Source: Pelagimonas sp. (GTDB taxonomy: Bacteria; Pseudomonadota; Alphaproteobacteria; Rhodobacterales; Rhodobacteraceae). Taken from it: a DNA stretch of 64,000 nucleotides. Made by a program: the position numbers and the translations under genes. This document shows, one piece after another, positions 1 to 8,414 of the stretch (its first letter is position 1; each line of letters opens with the position of its first letter). The notes under the pieces were generated by a model, which was given only the letters and a program-made list of their open reading frames with translations, was not told the DNA's origin and did no database searches. The stretch is from positions 62,001-126,000 of the forward strand of contig JAOARX010000035.1 of assembly GCA_025210345.1 (NCBI GenBank), written 5' to 3'.

Positions 1-585
1 GGCACACCCGAGGCCGCGCATATCACCTATGGTGCGGGTCAGTTGGCCCGGCGTCTGGGGCTGCCGTATCGTTCGGCCGGGTCGTTCAACGGCTCGAAGG
101 TCCCTGATGCACAGGCCGCCTATGAAACGGCGAACTCGCTGAACATGGGTCTTCTGTCCGGTGTGAACTTTATGCTGCACTCCTGCGGGTGGCTTGAGGG
201 CGGGCTGGTGGCCAGCTTTGAGAAATTCGTGATGGATGCGGACCAGCTGGGTACGCTCCATGGATTGGCCAAGGGCGTTGCCTTTGACGAAAATGCGCAG
301 GCCATGGATGCGATCCGCGAAGTGGGGCCGGGTGGCCACTATCTGGGCTGCGCGCATACGCAGGCTAACTTTAAGGACGCCTTCTGGAAGACCGAATTGT
401 TGGATTACAAACCCTACGAGACCTGGTCAGAAGAAGGCGGTCGCGACACTGTTGCGCTGGCACAGGCGCGGGTCAAGTTCCTGCTGGACAACTACCAGCA
501 ACCGGGAATCGATCCGGCAGTCGCCGAAGAGCTTGCGGGCTATGTTGCGCGCAAGAAACAAAGCATGCCGGACAGCTTTACCTGA
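1..585 (+). CDS. Trimethylamine methyltransferase (MttB) family protein, C-terminal part
   Basis: The reading frame is open from the first base of the window, so this is the last 194 codons of a longer gene. The sequence (LPYRSAGSFNGSKVPDAQA, then SGVNFMLHSCGWLEGGL and DYKPYETWSEEGG) matches the C-terminal half of the MttB/COG5598 family, TIM-barrel methyltransferases that move a methyl group from methylated amines or betaines to a corrinoid protein. The visible part has no in-frame amber codon, consistent with the non-pyrrolysine members common in marine Rhodobacterales, whose substrates vary (for example glycine betaine). The true substrate cannot be told from this fragment. It is convergent with the DUF6477 gene, with only 21 bases between the stops. 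Confidence 0.88.
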   Translation, partial: GTPEAAHITYGAGQLARRLGLPYRSAGSFNGSKVPDAQAAYETANSLNMGLLSGVNFMLHSCGWLEGGLVASFEKFVMDADQLGTLHGLAKGVAFDENAQAMDAIREVGPGGHYLGCAHTQANFKDAFWKTELLDYKPYETWSEEGGRDTVALAQARVKFLLDNYQQPGIDPAVAEELAGYVARKKQSMPDSFT

Positions 586-606
586 ATATTGCGGGGGCCA
601 TGGCTG

Positions 607-897
607 TCAGCACGCCGTGGCCTCACGCAGAACCTGGGCTTCGCCCATCACTGCGATCAGAACTTCGACATGACGTGCCACACGATAGGCTGCGTCATCT
701 GCTAGGCGCAGATCATCCAGTTCGGATTCCATCTCGATCAACTTCATCAAAGCAGCGCCCGGGCGGGGCAGATTTGCATGTCCAAACAACCTATGGAGGT
801 GCGGATCGCGCTTATAATCCAGGACGCCAGCCTTGGCTGCACGGACCAAAAGGCGCGGGCGGCGCAGGTCTCTGACAATACCTAATACATCTTTCAT
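607..897 (-). CDS. DUF6477 family protein
   Basis: A 96-residue protein beginning MKDVLGIVRDLRRPRLLVRA. I recognise the pattern LRRPRLLVRAAxxGxxxYxR as the small Rhodobacterales family DUF6477; its function is unknown. The longer frame reaches position 936, but the ATG at 897 has a GGAGCG ribosome site six bases upstream and begins at the conserved block, so I place the start there. No membrane segment or known catalytic motif is visible; the protein is basic at the N-terminus and acidic in the second half. It is transcribed divergently from the DUF6456 gene, with a 233-bp shared promoter region. Confidence 0.72.
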   Translation of the reverse strand: MKDVLGIVRDLRRPRLLVRAAKAGVLDYKRDPHLHRLFGHANLPRPGAALMKLIEMESELDDLRLADDAAYRVARHVEVLIAVMGEAQVLREATAC

Positions 898-1000
898 TTT
901 TGCGCTCCAGTTCGGAAAATCTTTGCGTGTCAGCACTATGCACGCGTTTCTTCAGTGTTGCGTCATGGGCATTCCGGGCGTTCGGCGCGGTTAGTATATT

Positions 1001-1017
1001 TTTTCCATTTTGGAAAA
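1001..1017. promoter_or_regulatory. Perfect inverted repeat in the DUF6477/DUF6456 divergent promoter
   Basis: TTTTCCA, a three-base TTT loop and TGGAAAA form a perfect 7+7 palindrome in an AT-rich patch between two divergent genes. It could be an operator; no T-run follows that would make it a terminator. The binding protein is unknown. Confidence 0.4.
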
Positions 1018-1039
1018 TGATTGATTTCGAAAGGTTCCA

Positions 1040-1054
1040 TTAACTCTTGAGTAA
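1040..1054. promoter_or_regulatory. CtrA-like box (TTAA-N7-GTAA)
   Basis: TTAACTCTTGAGTAAC differs by one base from the alphaproteobacterial CtrA consensus TTAA-N7-TTAAC. It lies about 77 bases upstream of the DUF6456 start. This is a motif match only, and such matches occur by chance. Confidence 0.3.
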
Positions 1055-1130
1055 CGGCCACACGCGAAGGTTGCGGTGGAACTTCTGGGGACAAGTTTGT
1101 GGAAAGAAAACCGGAGATCGGATCGTATTG

Positions 1131-2237
1131 ATGAACATGCCGCTGCCAAATCTGAACGAGCTCGGATTGCCCACGTGGGTGCCTGAGGCGGCTTGTGTAT
1201 ATCTGGCGCATACCGAACACGGACATTCGATCCGGTCCTTGGCCAGACAAAACGGATGCCATGCATCGACCGTTCTGCGTCAGGTGCGACGCATGGAAAC
1301 CCGGCGGGATGATCCGCTGGTGGATGCGGCACTGGCCAAGCTTGGATCGAAATCAGACTTGTTTGGGGCACATAATTCCGGAAAGGACCAAGATCCGATG
1401 AATGCTGCTGTCAACACGCCGTCCGCGCCGGACGAACAGAAACTTTCGTCAGAGGCACGGCGGATTCTACGCCGATTGTGTGAAACAGGCGCTGTTCTGG
1501 CGGTCGCCGCCGAGATGGACAAGGCGGTGGTCGTGCGCGACACTGGCGAAGGTGGGAGCACGCGAACCGCTGTTGTGGATTCCCCCATCGCACAGGCTAT
1601 GGCACTGAAAGACTGGATCGCCTGCGATCAGCCGGGCCGCATATCACGCTACCGTATCACGGCGGCGGGGCGGCAGGCGTTAAACAAACTTGTTGCGGAG
1701 CAAGAAAGCCGTGTGCGTGGATTTGCCGAAGCGCAAGCGGGTTTTGATACCGGGCGCGAAGCAGAGGCCGCGCTTGCCGAGGTTGAAAAAGACCCGCGCG
1801 CGCGTAAAGGCCGTTACCTGTTGGCTGAAAGCCCGCTGACCACATTGGGCCGCCGCCGTGACAAGGACGGCACTCCCTTTCTGGCGGATGTCCTGGTTGC
1901 GGCAGGTGAGCGTCTGCGCGAAGATTTCGAACTGGCGCAGATGGCCCCCGGAGCCGTCGAGAGCTGGGACCAGTTCCTGACCGCTGAACCTGTGGCAGAG
2001 GGATCAGATAGCGCCAATGCCGCTCAGGCGCGTCTTCAGGCCGCACTGCGGGATCTCGGTCCGGGTCTGGGGGATGTGGCGCTGCGCTGCTGCTGTTATC
2101 TTGAGGGGCTGGAAACCACTGAAAAGGCGCTGGGGTGGTCGGCGCGGTCCGGCAAGATCGTGTTGCGCATCGCGTTACAGCGTTTGCGCCGCCACTACGA
2201 AGAACTGTCCCAGCAAGGTGGCGATATGATAGGATGA
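1131..2237 (+). CDS. Helix-turn-helix protein with DUF6456 domain
   Basis: A 368-residue protein. The N-terminal 60 residues (LPTWVPEAACVYLAHTEHG, then SIRSLARQNGCHASTVLRQVRR) form a helix-turn-helix with an ASTVLRQVRR recognition helix. The middle holds an AR-rich winged-helix-like stretch (ISRYRITAAGRQAL), and the C-terminal third is the DUF6456 domain, ending in a second helix-turn-helix-like segment (TEKALGWSARSGKIVLRIALQRL). The frame runs back to 1047, but homologues start at the MNMPLPNLNELGL block, so I use ATG 1131. It is probably a DNA-binding regulator of unknown target. It is divergent from DUF6477, and both families are largely confined to this order. A bidirectional terminator follows. 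Confidence 0.8.
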   Translation: MNMPLPNLNELGLPTWVPEAACVYLAHTEHGHSIRSLARQNGCHASTVLRQVRRMETRRDDPLVDAALAKLGSKSDLFGAHNSGKDQDPMNAAVNTPSAPDEQKLSSEARRILRRLCETGAVLAVAAEMDKAVVVRDTGEGGSTRTAVVDSPIAQAMALKDWIACDQPGRISRYRITAAGRQALNKLVAEQESRVRGFAEAQAGFDTGREAEAALAEVEKDPRARKGRYLLAESPLTTLGRRRDKDGTPFLADVLVAAGERLREDFELAQMAPGAVESWDQFLTAEPVAEGSDSANAAQARLQAALRDLGPGLGDVALRCCCYLEGLETTEKALGWSARSGKIVLRIALQRLRRHYEELSQQGGDMIG

Positions 2238-2258
2238 CGGTCCGGTAGCCCAACAGAA

Positions 2259-2282
2259 AAACGCGCCCCAGAAGGCGCGTTT
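2259..2282. terminator. Bidirectional rho-independent terminator
   Basis: AAACGCGCC and GGCGCGTTT pair perfectly around a six-base loop, with A and T runs on the two outer sides. It lies between the convergent DUF6456 gene and peroxiredoxin gene and can serve both strands. Confidence 0.85.
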
Positions 2283-2307
2283 TGTGTTTTTAACCCAGTG
2301 GCCGCGT

Positions 2308-2838
2308 TTACGACGCTTTCAGGTGCTTCATCAGATTTTCGGGCGACGATTCGCCGTAGGGATCTTCGTTGTGGTTGTCCGCGAGGCCGGGCTCTTCGAA
2401 CCATGCTTCGACCTTGCCATCATTGATGATGGCCGCATAGCGCCACGACCGCATGCCAAAGCCCAGGTTGTCTTTGTTCACCAGCATGCCGATCTTGCGC
2501 GAAAACTCACCAGAGCCATCGGGGATCACCTTGACGTTCTCAAGGTTCTGATCCTGCGCCCATTTGTTCATCACGAATGAATCGTTCACCGACATGCAAT
2601 AGATGTCGTCGATGCCCAGATCGCGGAACTCGGATGCGTTCTTTTCAAAACCCGGGAGCTGGTAGGTCGAACAGGTCGGGGTAAAGGCGCCGGGCAGCGA
2701 AAACAGGATAACCCGTTTGCCTTTAAAGAAATCCGAAGTGGTCATGTCCTCCCAGCGGTACGGGTTCGAACCCTCGATCGATTCGTCACGAACGCGGGTG
2801 TGGAAGGTCACTTCGGGAAGGGAAACACCAGTCTGCAT
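2308..2838 (-). CDS. Peroxiredoxin, Prx5-like
   Basis: A 176-residue thiol peroxidase that reduces hydroperoxides in the cytoplasm. The peroxidatic cysteine is Cys56 in the motif PGAFTPTCS, the standard Prx5/AhpE-type active site (P-x3-T-x2-C), and a later IYCMSVND segment supplies another cysteine. The C-terminal block (GMRSWRYAAIINDGKVE) matches the family. The frame extends seven codons further, but ATG 2838 has AGGAG five bases ahead, so it is the likely start. It is a monocistronic gene with its own promoter region; a palindrome 70 bases upstream may be an operator. Confidence 0.9.
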   Translation of the reverse strand: MQTGVSLPEVTFHTRVRDESIEGSNPYRWEDMTTSDFFKGKRVILFSLPGAFTPTCSTYQLPGFEKNASEFRDLGIDDIYCMSVNDSFVMNKWAQDQNLENVKVIPDGSGEFSRKIGMLVNKDNLGFGMRSWRYAAIINDGKVEAWFEEPGLADNHNEDPYGESSPENLMKHLKAS

Positions 2839-2907
2839 GTCTGCTCCTACAATGGTCAAATCAGGAAGATGCGAAACCGATATAGGGCGGTCTTGGGATA
2901 TTCAATA

Positions 2908-2920
2908 TGGAATCATTCCA
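2908..2920. promoter_or_regulatory. TGGAAT-C-ATTCCA palindrome, possible operator of the peroxiredoxin gene
   Basis: A perfect 6+1+6 palindrome. Including imperfect flanks it runs 2905-2923, and its TGGAA-N3-TTCCA shape resembles iron- or redox-responsive operators of the Irr (ICE) type. It sits about 70 bases upstream of the start codon, where a promoter would lie. Assignment to a regulator is inference. Confidence 0.35.
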
Positions 2921-3154
2921 AATTGATAAAGTTTCCATGTCGCACACCGGTTGGTGCTGATTGTTCAGGCGTTTGACACCGGAAGGCGGGGAAAGAAAAC
3001 GCACCGGAAAAGAGCAGATCCTCTCCGGCGCACACCCAGAACTCGGGCCTTTGGAGCACATTCACGTGCAGAGGACACTCGCTAACCGTTTGGGGATGCG
3101 CCACTGTTGGATAGACAGCTCTGCAAGACTGGTACTTCCCTCTGCTCTGTCATA

Positions 3155-3166
3155 CTATCGCGATAG
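3155..3166. promoter_or_regulatory. CTATCGCGATAG palindrome upstream of lipA
   Basis: A perfect 12-base palindrome 28 bases upstream of the lipA start codon, close to the expected transcription start. It may be an operator. Confidence 0.3.
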
Positions 3167-3193
3167 CCAACCCAAGTTTGAGGGGAAAATTCT

Positions 3194-4138
3194 ATGCGCG
3201 ATCTCAAAATCCCTCAGGAGCGCCACCCAGAAAAAGCCCACCGCAAGGACAATGCCCAGCCGAAAAAGCCCAGTTGGATCCGCGTAAAAGCACCCGGCGG
3301 TGAGGGGTATAACAGCACCCGCAAAATCATGCGCGAGCACAATCTCGTCACGGTATGCGAAGAGGCGGGGTGCCCGAATGCCGGCGAATGCTGGAGCCAG
3401 GGCCACGCCACCATGATGATCATGGGGGAAATCTGTACGCGCGGCTGTACCTTTTGCAATGTTGCCACCGGTCGGCCAGACGCGTTGGACCTGTTTGAGC
3501 CGGGGCGCGTGGCGGATGCGGTACAAAAACTGGGGTTGAACCATGTGGTGATCACATCCGTCGACCGGGATGATCTTGAGGACGGAGGCGCCGAGCATTT
3601 TGCCCAGACCATCCGCGCCGTGCGTCACAGGTCTCCGGGCACCACGATCGAAATCCTGACCCCGGACTTTTTGAAATGTGATCCCTCTGTGCTTGAGATC
3701 GTGGTCAAGGCCAAGCCTGACGTCTTCAATCACAATCTTGAAACGGTTCCGGGGCTGTATCCCACGGTGCGTCCCGGCGCGCGGTATTTCCACAGCCTGT
3801 GCCTGTTGCAGCGCGTCAAGGAGATGGATCCAAGCATTTTCACCAAGTCGGGCATCATGGTGGGCCTTGGCGAGGACCGGCAGGCGGTGAACCAGATCAT
3901 GGACGATATGCGGGCCGCGGATATCGATTTCCTGACCATCGGTCAGTATCTGCAACCGACGCCGAAACACCATGCGGTCGATCGGTTTGTCACGCCCGAA
4001 GAATTCGCAGGCTATGAAAAAGCGGCCTATGGCAAGGGCTTTTTGATGGTGTCGTCCACGCCTCTGACCCGCTCAAGCTATCATGCGGGGGATGATTTCG
4101 AAAAGCTGCGCACCGCGCGTCTTGAGAAATTGGGGTAG
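3194..4138 (+). CDS. lipA: Lipoyl synthase
   Basis: A radical-SAM enzyme that inserts two sulfurs into octanoyl groups on lipoate-dependent dehydrogenases and the glycine cleavage system. Both iron-sulfur motifs are complete: the auxiliary cluster ligands Cys55, Cys60 and Cys66 ([12 protein letters not shown]) and the radical-SAM cluster ligands Cys81, Cys85 and Cys88 (CTRGCTFC). The C-terminal signature serine is present in [15 protein letters not shown]. The length, 314 residues, is normal for the family. The start has GAGGGG eight bases ahead. It stands alone, without lipB next to it. Confidence 0.97.
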   Translation: MRDLKIPQERHPEKAHRKDNAQPKKPSWIRVKAPGGEGYNSTRKIMREHNLVTVCEEAGCPNAGECWSQGHATMMIMGEICTRGCTFCNVATGRPDALDLFEPGRVADAVQKLGLNHVVITSVDRDDLEDGGAEHFAQTIRAVRHRSPGTTIEILTPDFLKCDPSVLEIVVKAKPDVFNHNLETVPGLYPTVRPGARYFHSLCLLQRVKEMDPSIFTKSGIMVGLGEDRQAVNQIMDDMRAADIDFLTIGQYLQPTPKHHAVDRFVTPEEFAGYEKAAYGKGFLMVSSTPLTRSSYHAGDDFEKLRTARLEKLG

Positions 4139-4167
4139 GGCGCTTCGGGCGATCGCACAGACCTAAT

Positions 4168-4191
4168 AAGGCGCGGATCAACCCGCGCCTT
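4168..4191 (+). terminator. Rho-independent terminator of lipA
   Basis: AAGGCGCGG pairs with CCGCGCCTT around a six-base loop, followed by TTCTC, 30 bases after the lipA stop. Confidence 0.8.
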
Positions 4192-4401
4192 TTCTCGTTT
4201 GTGCCCTGTGTTCTGTCCGGCCGGGGGCGTGTTATGGGCCTTCAAAGTCATAGCTGGGCCACAAGCCGCCAAAGGCCCTAGGAAAACCCGTGGCTTATAT
4301 TGTGGTCATACCCGCGCTTGTGCGCTGGGGCAAAAGCATCGGGTCACGCGGGCTGTTGATGTTGATAGGGCCGTGCCCCTGACACCTTTTCTGACAGGGC
4401 T

Positions 4402-4947
4402 TTAGGTCTCGTCGGTGAAACGCACCTTGCCGATGAAGGGCAGGTTGCGGTTGCGTTGGGCAAAATCAATCCCATACCCAACGACAAACTCATCGGGGAT
4501 TTCGAACCCGATCCAATCGGCGCGAACATCCGCTTCTCGGCGGGTGGGTTTGTCCAAAAGGGCAATGGTGCGAAGCTTGCGCGGGTTGCGGCTTTGCAGC
4601 AGGTGAATCACGTGGTTCAACGTGTGCCCGGTATCGACGATGTCCTCGACCAGCAGAACGTCGCGCCCCTCGATCTGGCCGCGAATGTCCTTGAGAATGC
4701 GCACCTCGCGTGAGCTTTCCATCGCGTTGCCATAAGATGAGGCTTCGAGGAAATCGACCTCGACCGCCAGGTCCAGTTCGCGCACCAGATCAGCGATGAA
4801 TACGAAAGACCCGCGCAACAGGCCCACCACGACCAGCTTGTCGGTATCGGCATAGTCCTGGCCGATTTCACGGCTAAGATCTTCGATCCGGGCGGCGATG
4901 GTCTTGGCCGAGATCATCTCATCTACGACATAAGGACGCTGTGTCAT
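4402..4947 (-). CDS. hpt: Hypoxanthine phosphoribosyltransferase
   Basis: A purine-salvage enzyme joining hypoxanthine (or guanine) to PRPP to give IMP (or GMP). The PRPP-binding loop [14 protein letters not shown] is clear, preceded by the [19 protein letters not shown] strand-helix and followed by [19 protein letters not shown], which holds the flexible base-binding part. It has 181 residues, typical for the bacterial enzyme. The frame extends 33 codons further upstream, but ATG 4947 begins the conserved region and has AAGGG ahead. It is divergent from the COQ10-like gene; the two start codons are about 90 bases apart. Confidence 0.95.
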   Translation of the reverse strand: MTQRPYVVDEMISAKTIAARIEDLSREIGQDYADTDKLVVVGLLRGSFVFIADLVRELDLAVEVDFLEASSYGNAMESSREVRILKDIRGQIEGRDVLLVEDIVDTGHTLNHVIHLLQSRNPRKLRTIALLDKPTRREADVRADWIGFEIPDEFVVGYGIDFAQRNRNLPFIGKVRFTDET

Positions 4948-5038
4948 GGCTTTTCCCTTGAATTTTCGCGCGCAACATACGACATCCGCGTGCATTGTCA
5001 CCCGTTTCTGACGCCGCACCCGGCAGGAGCCCACCCCA

Positions 5039-5488
5039 ATGCCCAAACATGCCGAAACCCGGACGCTGCCTTATACCGCGCAGCAGATGTATGATCTGGT
5101 GGGCGATGTGGCGTCCTATCCGCAGTTTCTGCCCTGGACCGCGGCGGCCCGGATTCGCAGCACCGAAGACTGCGGCGATCACAGCGTGATGCTGGCGGAT
5201 CTGGTGATCTCGTTCAAAGTGTTCCGGGAACGGTTCGGATCCAAGGTGACCCTGTGGCCCGAGGCGTTGAAAATCGAAACCGAATATCTCGACGGGCCGT
5301 TCAGGCATCTTGTGTCGCTTTGGCAGTTTCGCGATGTGCCAGGCGGGGTCGAAGTGGCATTCGAGGTCGATTTCGAGTTCCGCAACAAGATCCTGCAGGG
5401 GGCGGCGGGCATATTCTTCCTCGAAGCGATGCAGCGGATCGTGCGGGCGTTCGAAGACCGCGCAGCCGCACTGTATGGCACGGCGTGA
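5039..5488 (+). CDS. COQ10/RatA-like START-domain protein
   Basis: A 149-residue member of the polyketide cyclase/START superfamily (Coq10/RatA subgroup). It begins [20 protein letters not shown] with the typical [16 protein letters not shown] helix-grip segment and the closing [16 protein letters not shown] helix. Family members bind ubiquinone or related lipids and support respiration. The name RatA comes from a proposed ribosome-binding toxin in Escherichia coli, which I do not infer here. An AT-cored palindrome follows 15 bases after the stop. Confidence 0.85.
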   Translation: MPKHAETRTLPYTAQQMYDLVGDVASYPQFLPWTAAARIRSTEDCGDHSVMLADLVISFKVFRERFGSKVTLWPEALKIETEYLDGPFRHLVSLWQFRDVPGGVEVAFEVDFEFRNKILQGAAGIFFLEAMQRIVRAFEDRAAALYGTA

Positions 5489-5502
5489 GCGGCGGGGCGC
5501 GC

Positions 5503-5523
5503 AAGAATTTTCATAAAATTCTT
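5503..5523. repeat. Short dispersed palindrome, AT-cored (copy 1)
   Basis: AAGAATTTT-CAT-AAAATTCTT, a perfect 9+3+9 inverted repeat just after the COQ10-like gene. The same arms recur at 39496-39516, and related palindromes lie at 25905-25926 and 35804-35824. Confidence 0.75.
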
Positions 5524-5712
5524 TGGATCAAACACGGCGGACAGATGGGTCCGTAACTGCGGGCAGGGGGTCTCTGTTCAAAGACGGGTGTTCAAAGATT
5601 GGGTTAACCATTGTTTGTGATGACCGTTTTGTGTCCGTGAAATGACACCTTTCTGCCCCAATTGGCCGACAATCTTTACCTGTCAGAAATAAAGGTTACG
5701 GCGGGTTTTCCC

Positions 5713-6234
5713 ATGACGTCCATTTTCACTCCACCGATCGCGCAGCCCCTGCCTTTTCCGGAGCTGCGCCCCGGTGCGAAACCCAACTGGACCCCCCCGG
5801 TTCAGGATGCACCCCTGGAGCGTCAGGGATTTACGCCTTCTGCCTCTGTCTCTGACACGAATCCAACCTCGGTCAATCCAGCTCCGGTGCCACTCGCGGT
5901 GCAGGGCAAGGCCGATCCCGAGACCGCCCGCCCCTCTGCGGTCAACGGAGCCCCCTCTGGCGTTTCGGCCGCGTTGGACCGGCCTGTCCCGTCATCGGCT
6001 CCGGCCGAAACCCAGAGGCCGAACACCCAGGTCCCGTCACCCGCCCATGCCAACCCCGCGCATAGCGGGCAGGACGCGGGCCCATCGGTGCAGGAACTGG
6101 CCTTTGCACCGCAAGATCCGCACGCGGAGCCGGTGTCAGAGCCCGCCGACGCGCAGACCGCCCAAGTGGCCTATCGCACCGCTTTGGAAACCACGAATGC
6201 GGCCGAACCGGCGCAGCTTCTCATGACCGCCTGA
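5713..6234 (+). CDS. Hypothetical Pro/Ala-rich low-complexity protein
   Basis: A 173-residue protein rich in Pro, Ala, Ser, Thr and Gln, beginning MTSIFTPPIAQPLPFPELRP. There is no membrane segment, no convincing signal peptide and no recognised domain; most of it is probably disordered. The frame can be read from a TTG at 5662, but ATG 5713 seems the better start although no strong ribosome site precedes it. Codon usage fits its neighbours, since third positions are strongly G/C, which favours a real gene. It stands between the COQ10-like gene and the MmgE/PrpD gene with no sign of co-transcription. I do not know its function. Confidence 0.5.
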   Translation: MTSIFTPPIAQPLPFPELRPGAKPNWTPPVQDAPLERQGFTPSASVSDTNPTSVNPAPVPLAVQGKADPETARPSAVNGAPSGVSAALDRPVPSSAPAETQRPNTQVPSPAHANPAHSGQDAGPSVQELAFAPQDPHAEPVSEPADAQTAQVAYRTALETTNAAEPAQLLMTA

Positions 6235-6294
6235 TCATCTTTTCCCCATCGCGTTCAGCTGTTACCGTGCCGCGGATCTGATCAGGAACCCGCG

Positions 6295-7596
6295 ATGCAA
6301 GACCTATTCTCATGCCTGCCTGCCCCTTTGGCGCAGGTGCTGACGCCGGCGTTGGCCCCGCCCACCGATGCGGCGCGCGACGTGATGCGCCTGTCCTTGA
6401 TGGATTGGATGGCCTGTGGATTGGCCGGTCAGGATGAACCCGTTGCAAAACTGACCCGCGCGTTGGTGCGCGACGAAGGCGGCGCGGCGCAGGCCACCTT
6501 GTTTGGCGGCGGCAAGCTCCCGGCGCGGGGGGTCGCCCTTGCAAATGGGGCCTGTTCGCACGCGCTGGACTATGACGATACGCATTTTGCCCACATTGGT
6601 CACCCGTCGGTGGCGGTGCTTTCGGCGGCCTATGCCATGGCCGAGCGCGAGGGCGCCGATCTGGAACAGATGCTGGATGCGGCGCTGGCGGGATGCGAAG
6701 CCTCGGTCCGCTTTGGCATCTTGTTCGGGCGCGGCCATTATCAGCAGGGGTTCCACCAAACCGGCACGGCCGGGGCCTTTGGGGCGGGCGTGGCTGCGGG
6801 GATCTTGCTCGGGTTGACGCCTGCGCAATTGGGGCAGGCAATGGGCTTGGTCAGCACCCGCGCCAGCGGGCTCAAGTCGCAGTTTGGCACCATGGGCAAA
6901 CCCTATAATGCAGGCATCGCCGCGGCAAACGGGGTCGAAGCCGCCCTTTTGGCCGCCAAGGGGTTTGTGTCCGATCCGGGCGCGCTTTGGGGGCAGAACG
7001 GCTATTTGGAAACGCACCATTGCGACGGCGAAATCGACGAAACCCCCGGTTTTCTGATGGAGCAGGTCAGCCACAAGTTTCACGTCTGCTGTCACGGGCT
7101 GCATGCCACGCTTGAAGCGCTGGAACTGCTCAAACCCCTGGATATCCGGCAGATACTGTCCGTTCAGATCACCACGCATCCGCGCTGGATGACCGTGTGC
7201 AATCAACCCGCGCCCAAGACCGGGCTGGAGGCCAAGTTCAGCTATCGGATGGTGGCGGCCCTGTCGCTGACGGGGCATGCCACCGCGGCGCTGAGCAGCT
7301 ATTCAGATGCGCTGTGTGCCGATCCCGAGGTGATTGCGCTGCGCGACCGGGTTCAGGTCCGGGCCGATGCAGAACTGTCAGAAACCGAGGCCATTGTGCG
7401 CATCGAAACCTCGACCGGCGCCTATGAGGCGCATCACGATCTGAACGCGCCCATGCCGCTGCAAACGCGTCGCGCGCGTATTCACGCCAAGGTCGCGGCC
7501 CTGTTGGGTGAGAAACGAGCCGATGCGCTGTGTCGGGCGGCAAGAGGCACTTTGGAACAGTTAACTGTTTCGCTAGCCGACGAAATACCCCAGTGA
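6295..7596 (+). CDS. MmgE/PrpD family protein
   Basis: A 433-residue protein of the MmgE/PrpD superfamily (2-methylcitrate dehydratase, itaconate-related and other hydro-lyases). Family hallmarks include LMDWMACGLAGQ near residue 35, ACSHALDYDDTHFAHIGHPS near residue 85, GYHQ-like GRGHYQQGFHQTGTAG and GLKSQFGTMGKPYNAGIAAA. The remaining methylcitrate-cycle genes (prpB, prpC, acnM) are not nearby, so I would not call it PrpD specifically; many Rhodobacterales paralogues act on unknown substrates. ATG 6295 has AGGAA upstream. It appears monocistronic. Confidence 0.88.
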   Translation: MQDLFSCLPAPLAQVLTPALAPPTDAARDVMRLSLMDWMACGLAGQDEPVAKLTRALVRDEGGAAQATLFGGGKLPARGVALANGACSHALDYDDTHFAHIGHPSVAVLSAAYAMAEREGADLEQMLDAALAGCEASVRFGILFGRGHYQQGFHQTGTAGAFGAGVAAGILLGLTPAQLGQAMGLVSTRASGLKSQFGTMGKPYNAGIAAANGVEAALLAAKGFVSDPGALWGQNGYLETHHCDGEIDETPGFLMEQVSHKFHVCCHGLHATLEALELLKPLDIRQILSVQITTHPRWMTVCNQPAPKTGLEAKFSYRMVAALSLTGHATAALSSYSDALCADPEVIALRDRVQVRADAELSETEAIVRIETSTGAYEAHHDLNAPMPLQTRRARIHAKVAALLGEKRADALCRAARGTLEQLTVSLADEIPQ

Positions 7597-7661
7597 TGCC
7601 ACAATTTCGCACCGATCCCTGAACATTCTCTTACCATGAACCTTGGTCATGGGAGGCCGCT

Positions 7662-8351
7662 ATGGGGTTGGTAATCGTATTGGGCTTGAGCCTGTTCGCA
7701 GTGTCACTGTCACTGCTTGGTGGTGTAGATTTAGAGTTAGAAACTGCTCTCGATGATCTCGAGATGGACCTGGACGGTACGGAAACGGCCCAGGCCGAGG
7801 CCAGCGATGTTGCGCAGGTCCTTCAGGTCGTGGCCAAAGTGTCGGAACGGGATGCGGGCGTGATCACCGAGGGTATGATCGCCGAGAACATGGCGCCCGA
7901 GGCCTCCGCCGCACAGGCCGCGCCCGATTTGACGCCCTATCTGGTGGATGCCCATCCGATGCCGGCGCATGATCTGTCGGATCACTATCGGGATGGCGAA
8001 GATGACCCCCTGATGGTGCGGCTTGAGGAATTCCTGGAAGAATTCGACGCCCGCGAGGCGGCCAAGCACGGGCGGGTCGTGGTGGACATCGCGTCACCGG
8101 AAAACGATGACCTCGCGCAGACCGTGATCAGTGATTTCACACCGGGCAAGGATGTTCTGGAACTTGCGGTCGACCTCGATTATCCGGTTGATCCTGCAAC
8201 AGAAGGCGACCAGATGCGCCCGGCTTTTGATCTGGCCGAAGTCGATGGCGACACGGTTGTCCGTCTGGGTGGGTTTGATCTGGTGGTGATCCAAGGGGTC
8301 ACGGATCTGCCGACCGATGCGGCCTTGTTCGACATCAAATACGCCGCCTAA
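7662..8351 (+). CDS. Acidic hypothetical protein with N-terminal membrane/signal segment
   Basis: A 229-residue, very acidic protein. The first 20 residues (MGLVIVLGLSLFAVSLSLLG) form a membrane anchor or signal peptide. The middle is Asp/Glu/Ala-rich. The C-terminal 90 residues contain ISDFTPGKDVLELAVDLDY and a later FDLVVIQGVTDL, which resemble the closing segment of RTX/haemolysin-type calcium-binding proteins (DFxPGxDxLxL), though no glycine-rich nonapeptide repeats are present. The start has GGGAGG upstream. A bidirectional terminator separates it from convergent amtB. Its role is unknown; it is possibly exported. Confidence 0.72.
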   Translation: MGLVIVLGLSLFAVSLSLLGGVDLELETALDDLEMDLDGTETAQAEASDVAQVLQVVAKVSERDAGVITEGMIAENMAPEASAAQAAPDLTPYLVDAHPMPAHDLSDHYRDGEDDPLMVRLEEFLEEFDAREAAKHGRVVVDIASPENDDLAQTVISDFTPGKDVLELAVDLDYPVDPATEGDQMRPAFDLAEVDGDTVVRLGGFDLVVIQGVTDLPTDAALFDIKYAA

Positions 8352-8369
8352 GGTGCTGTTGTAAAAGAA

Positions 8370-8393
8370 AAACGGGCCCGTTCAGGCCCGTTT
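8370..8393. terminator. Bidirectional rho-independent terminator
   Basis: AAACGGGCC and GGCCCGTTT pair around a six-base loop, between the convergent acidic hypothetical gene and amtB. Confidence 0.85.
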
Positions 8394-8414
8394 CGCATGT
8401 GTCGGTCAGCGCAG

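Larger units (their letters stand above)
2839..3193. other. Gene-free region between peroxiredoxin and lipA promoters
   Basis: About 355 bases separate two divergent genes. Short open frames here have no family resemblance and I do not call them. Two palindromes stand out: one on the peroxiredoxin side (2908-2920) and one close to the lipA start (3155-3166). The rest shows no RNA gene or repeat that I can recognise. Confidence 0.6.

Noticed and set aside
4290-4382. A 30-codon hydrophobic frame (GTG start with AGGAAA ahead) between lipA and hpt
   Set aside because: It is very short, starts with GTG, and has no neighbour or family support. The frame could occur by chance in GC-rich sequence.
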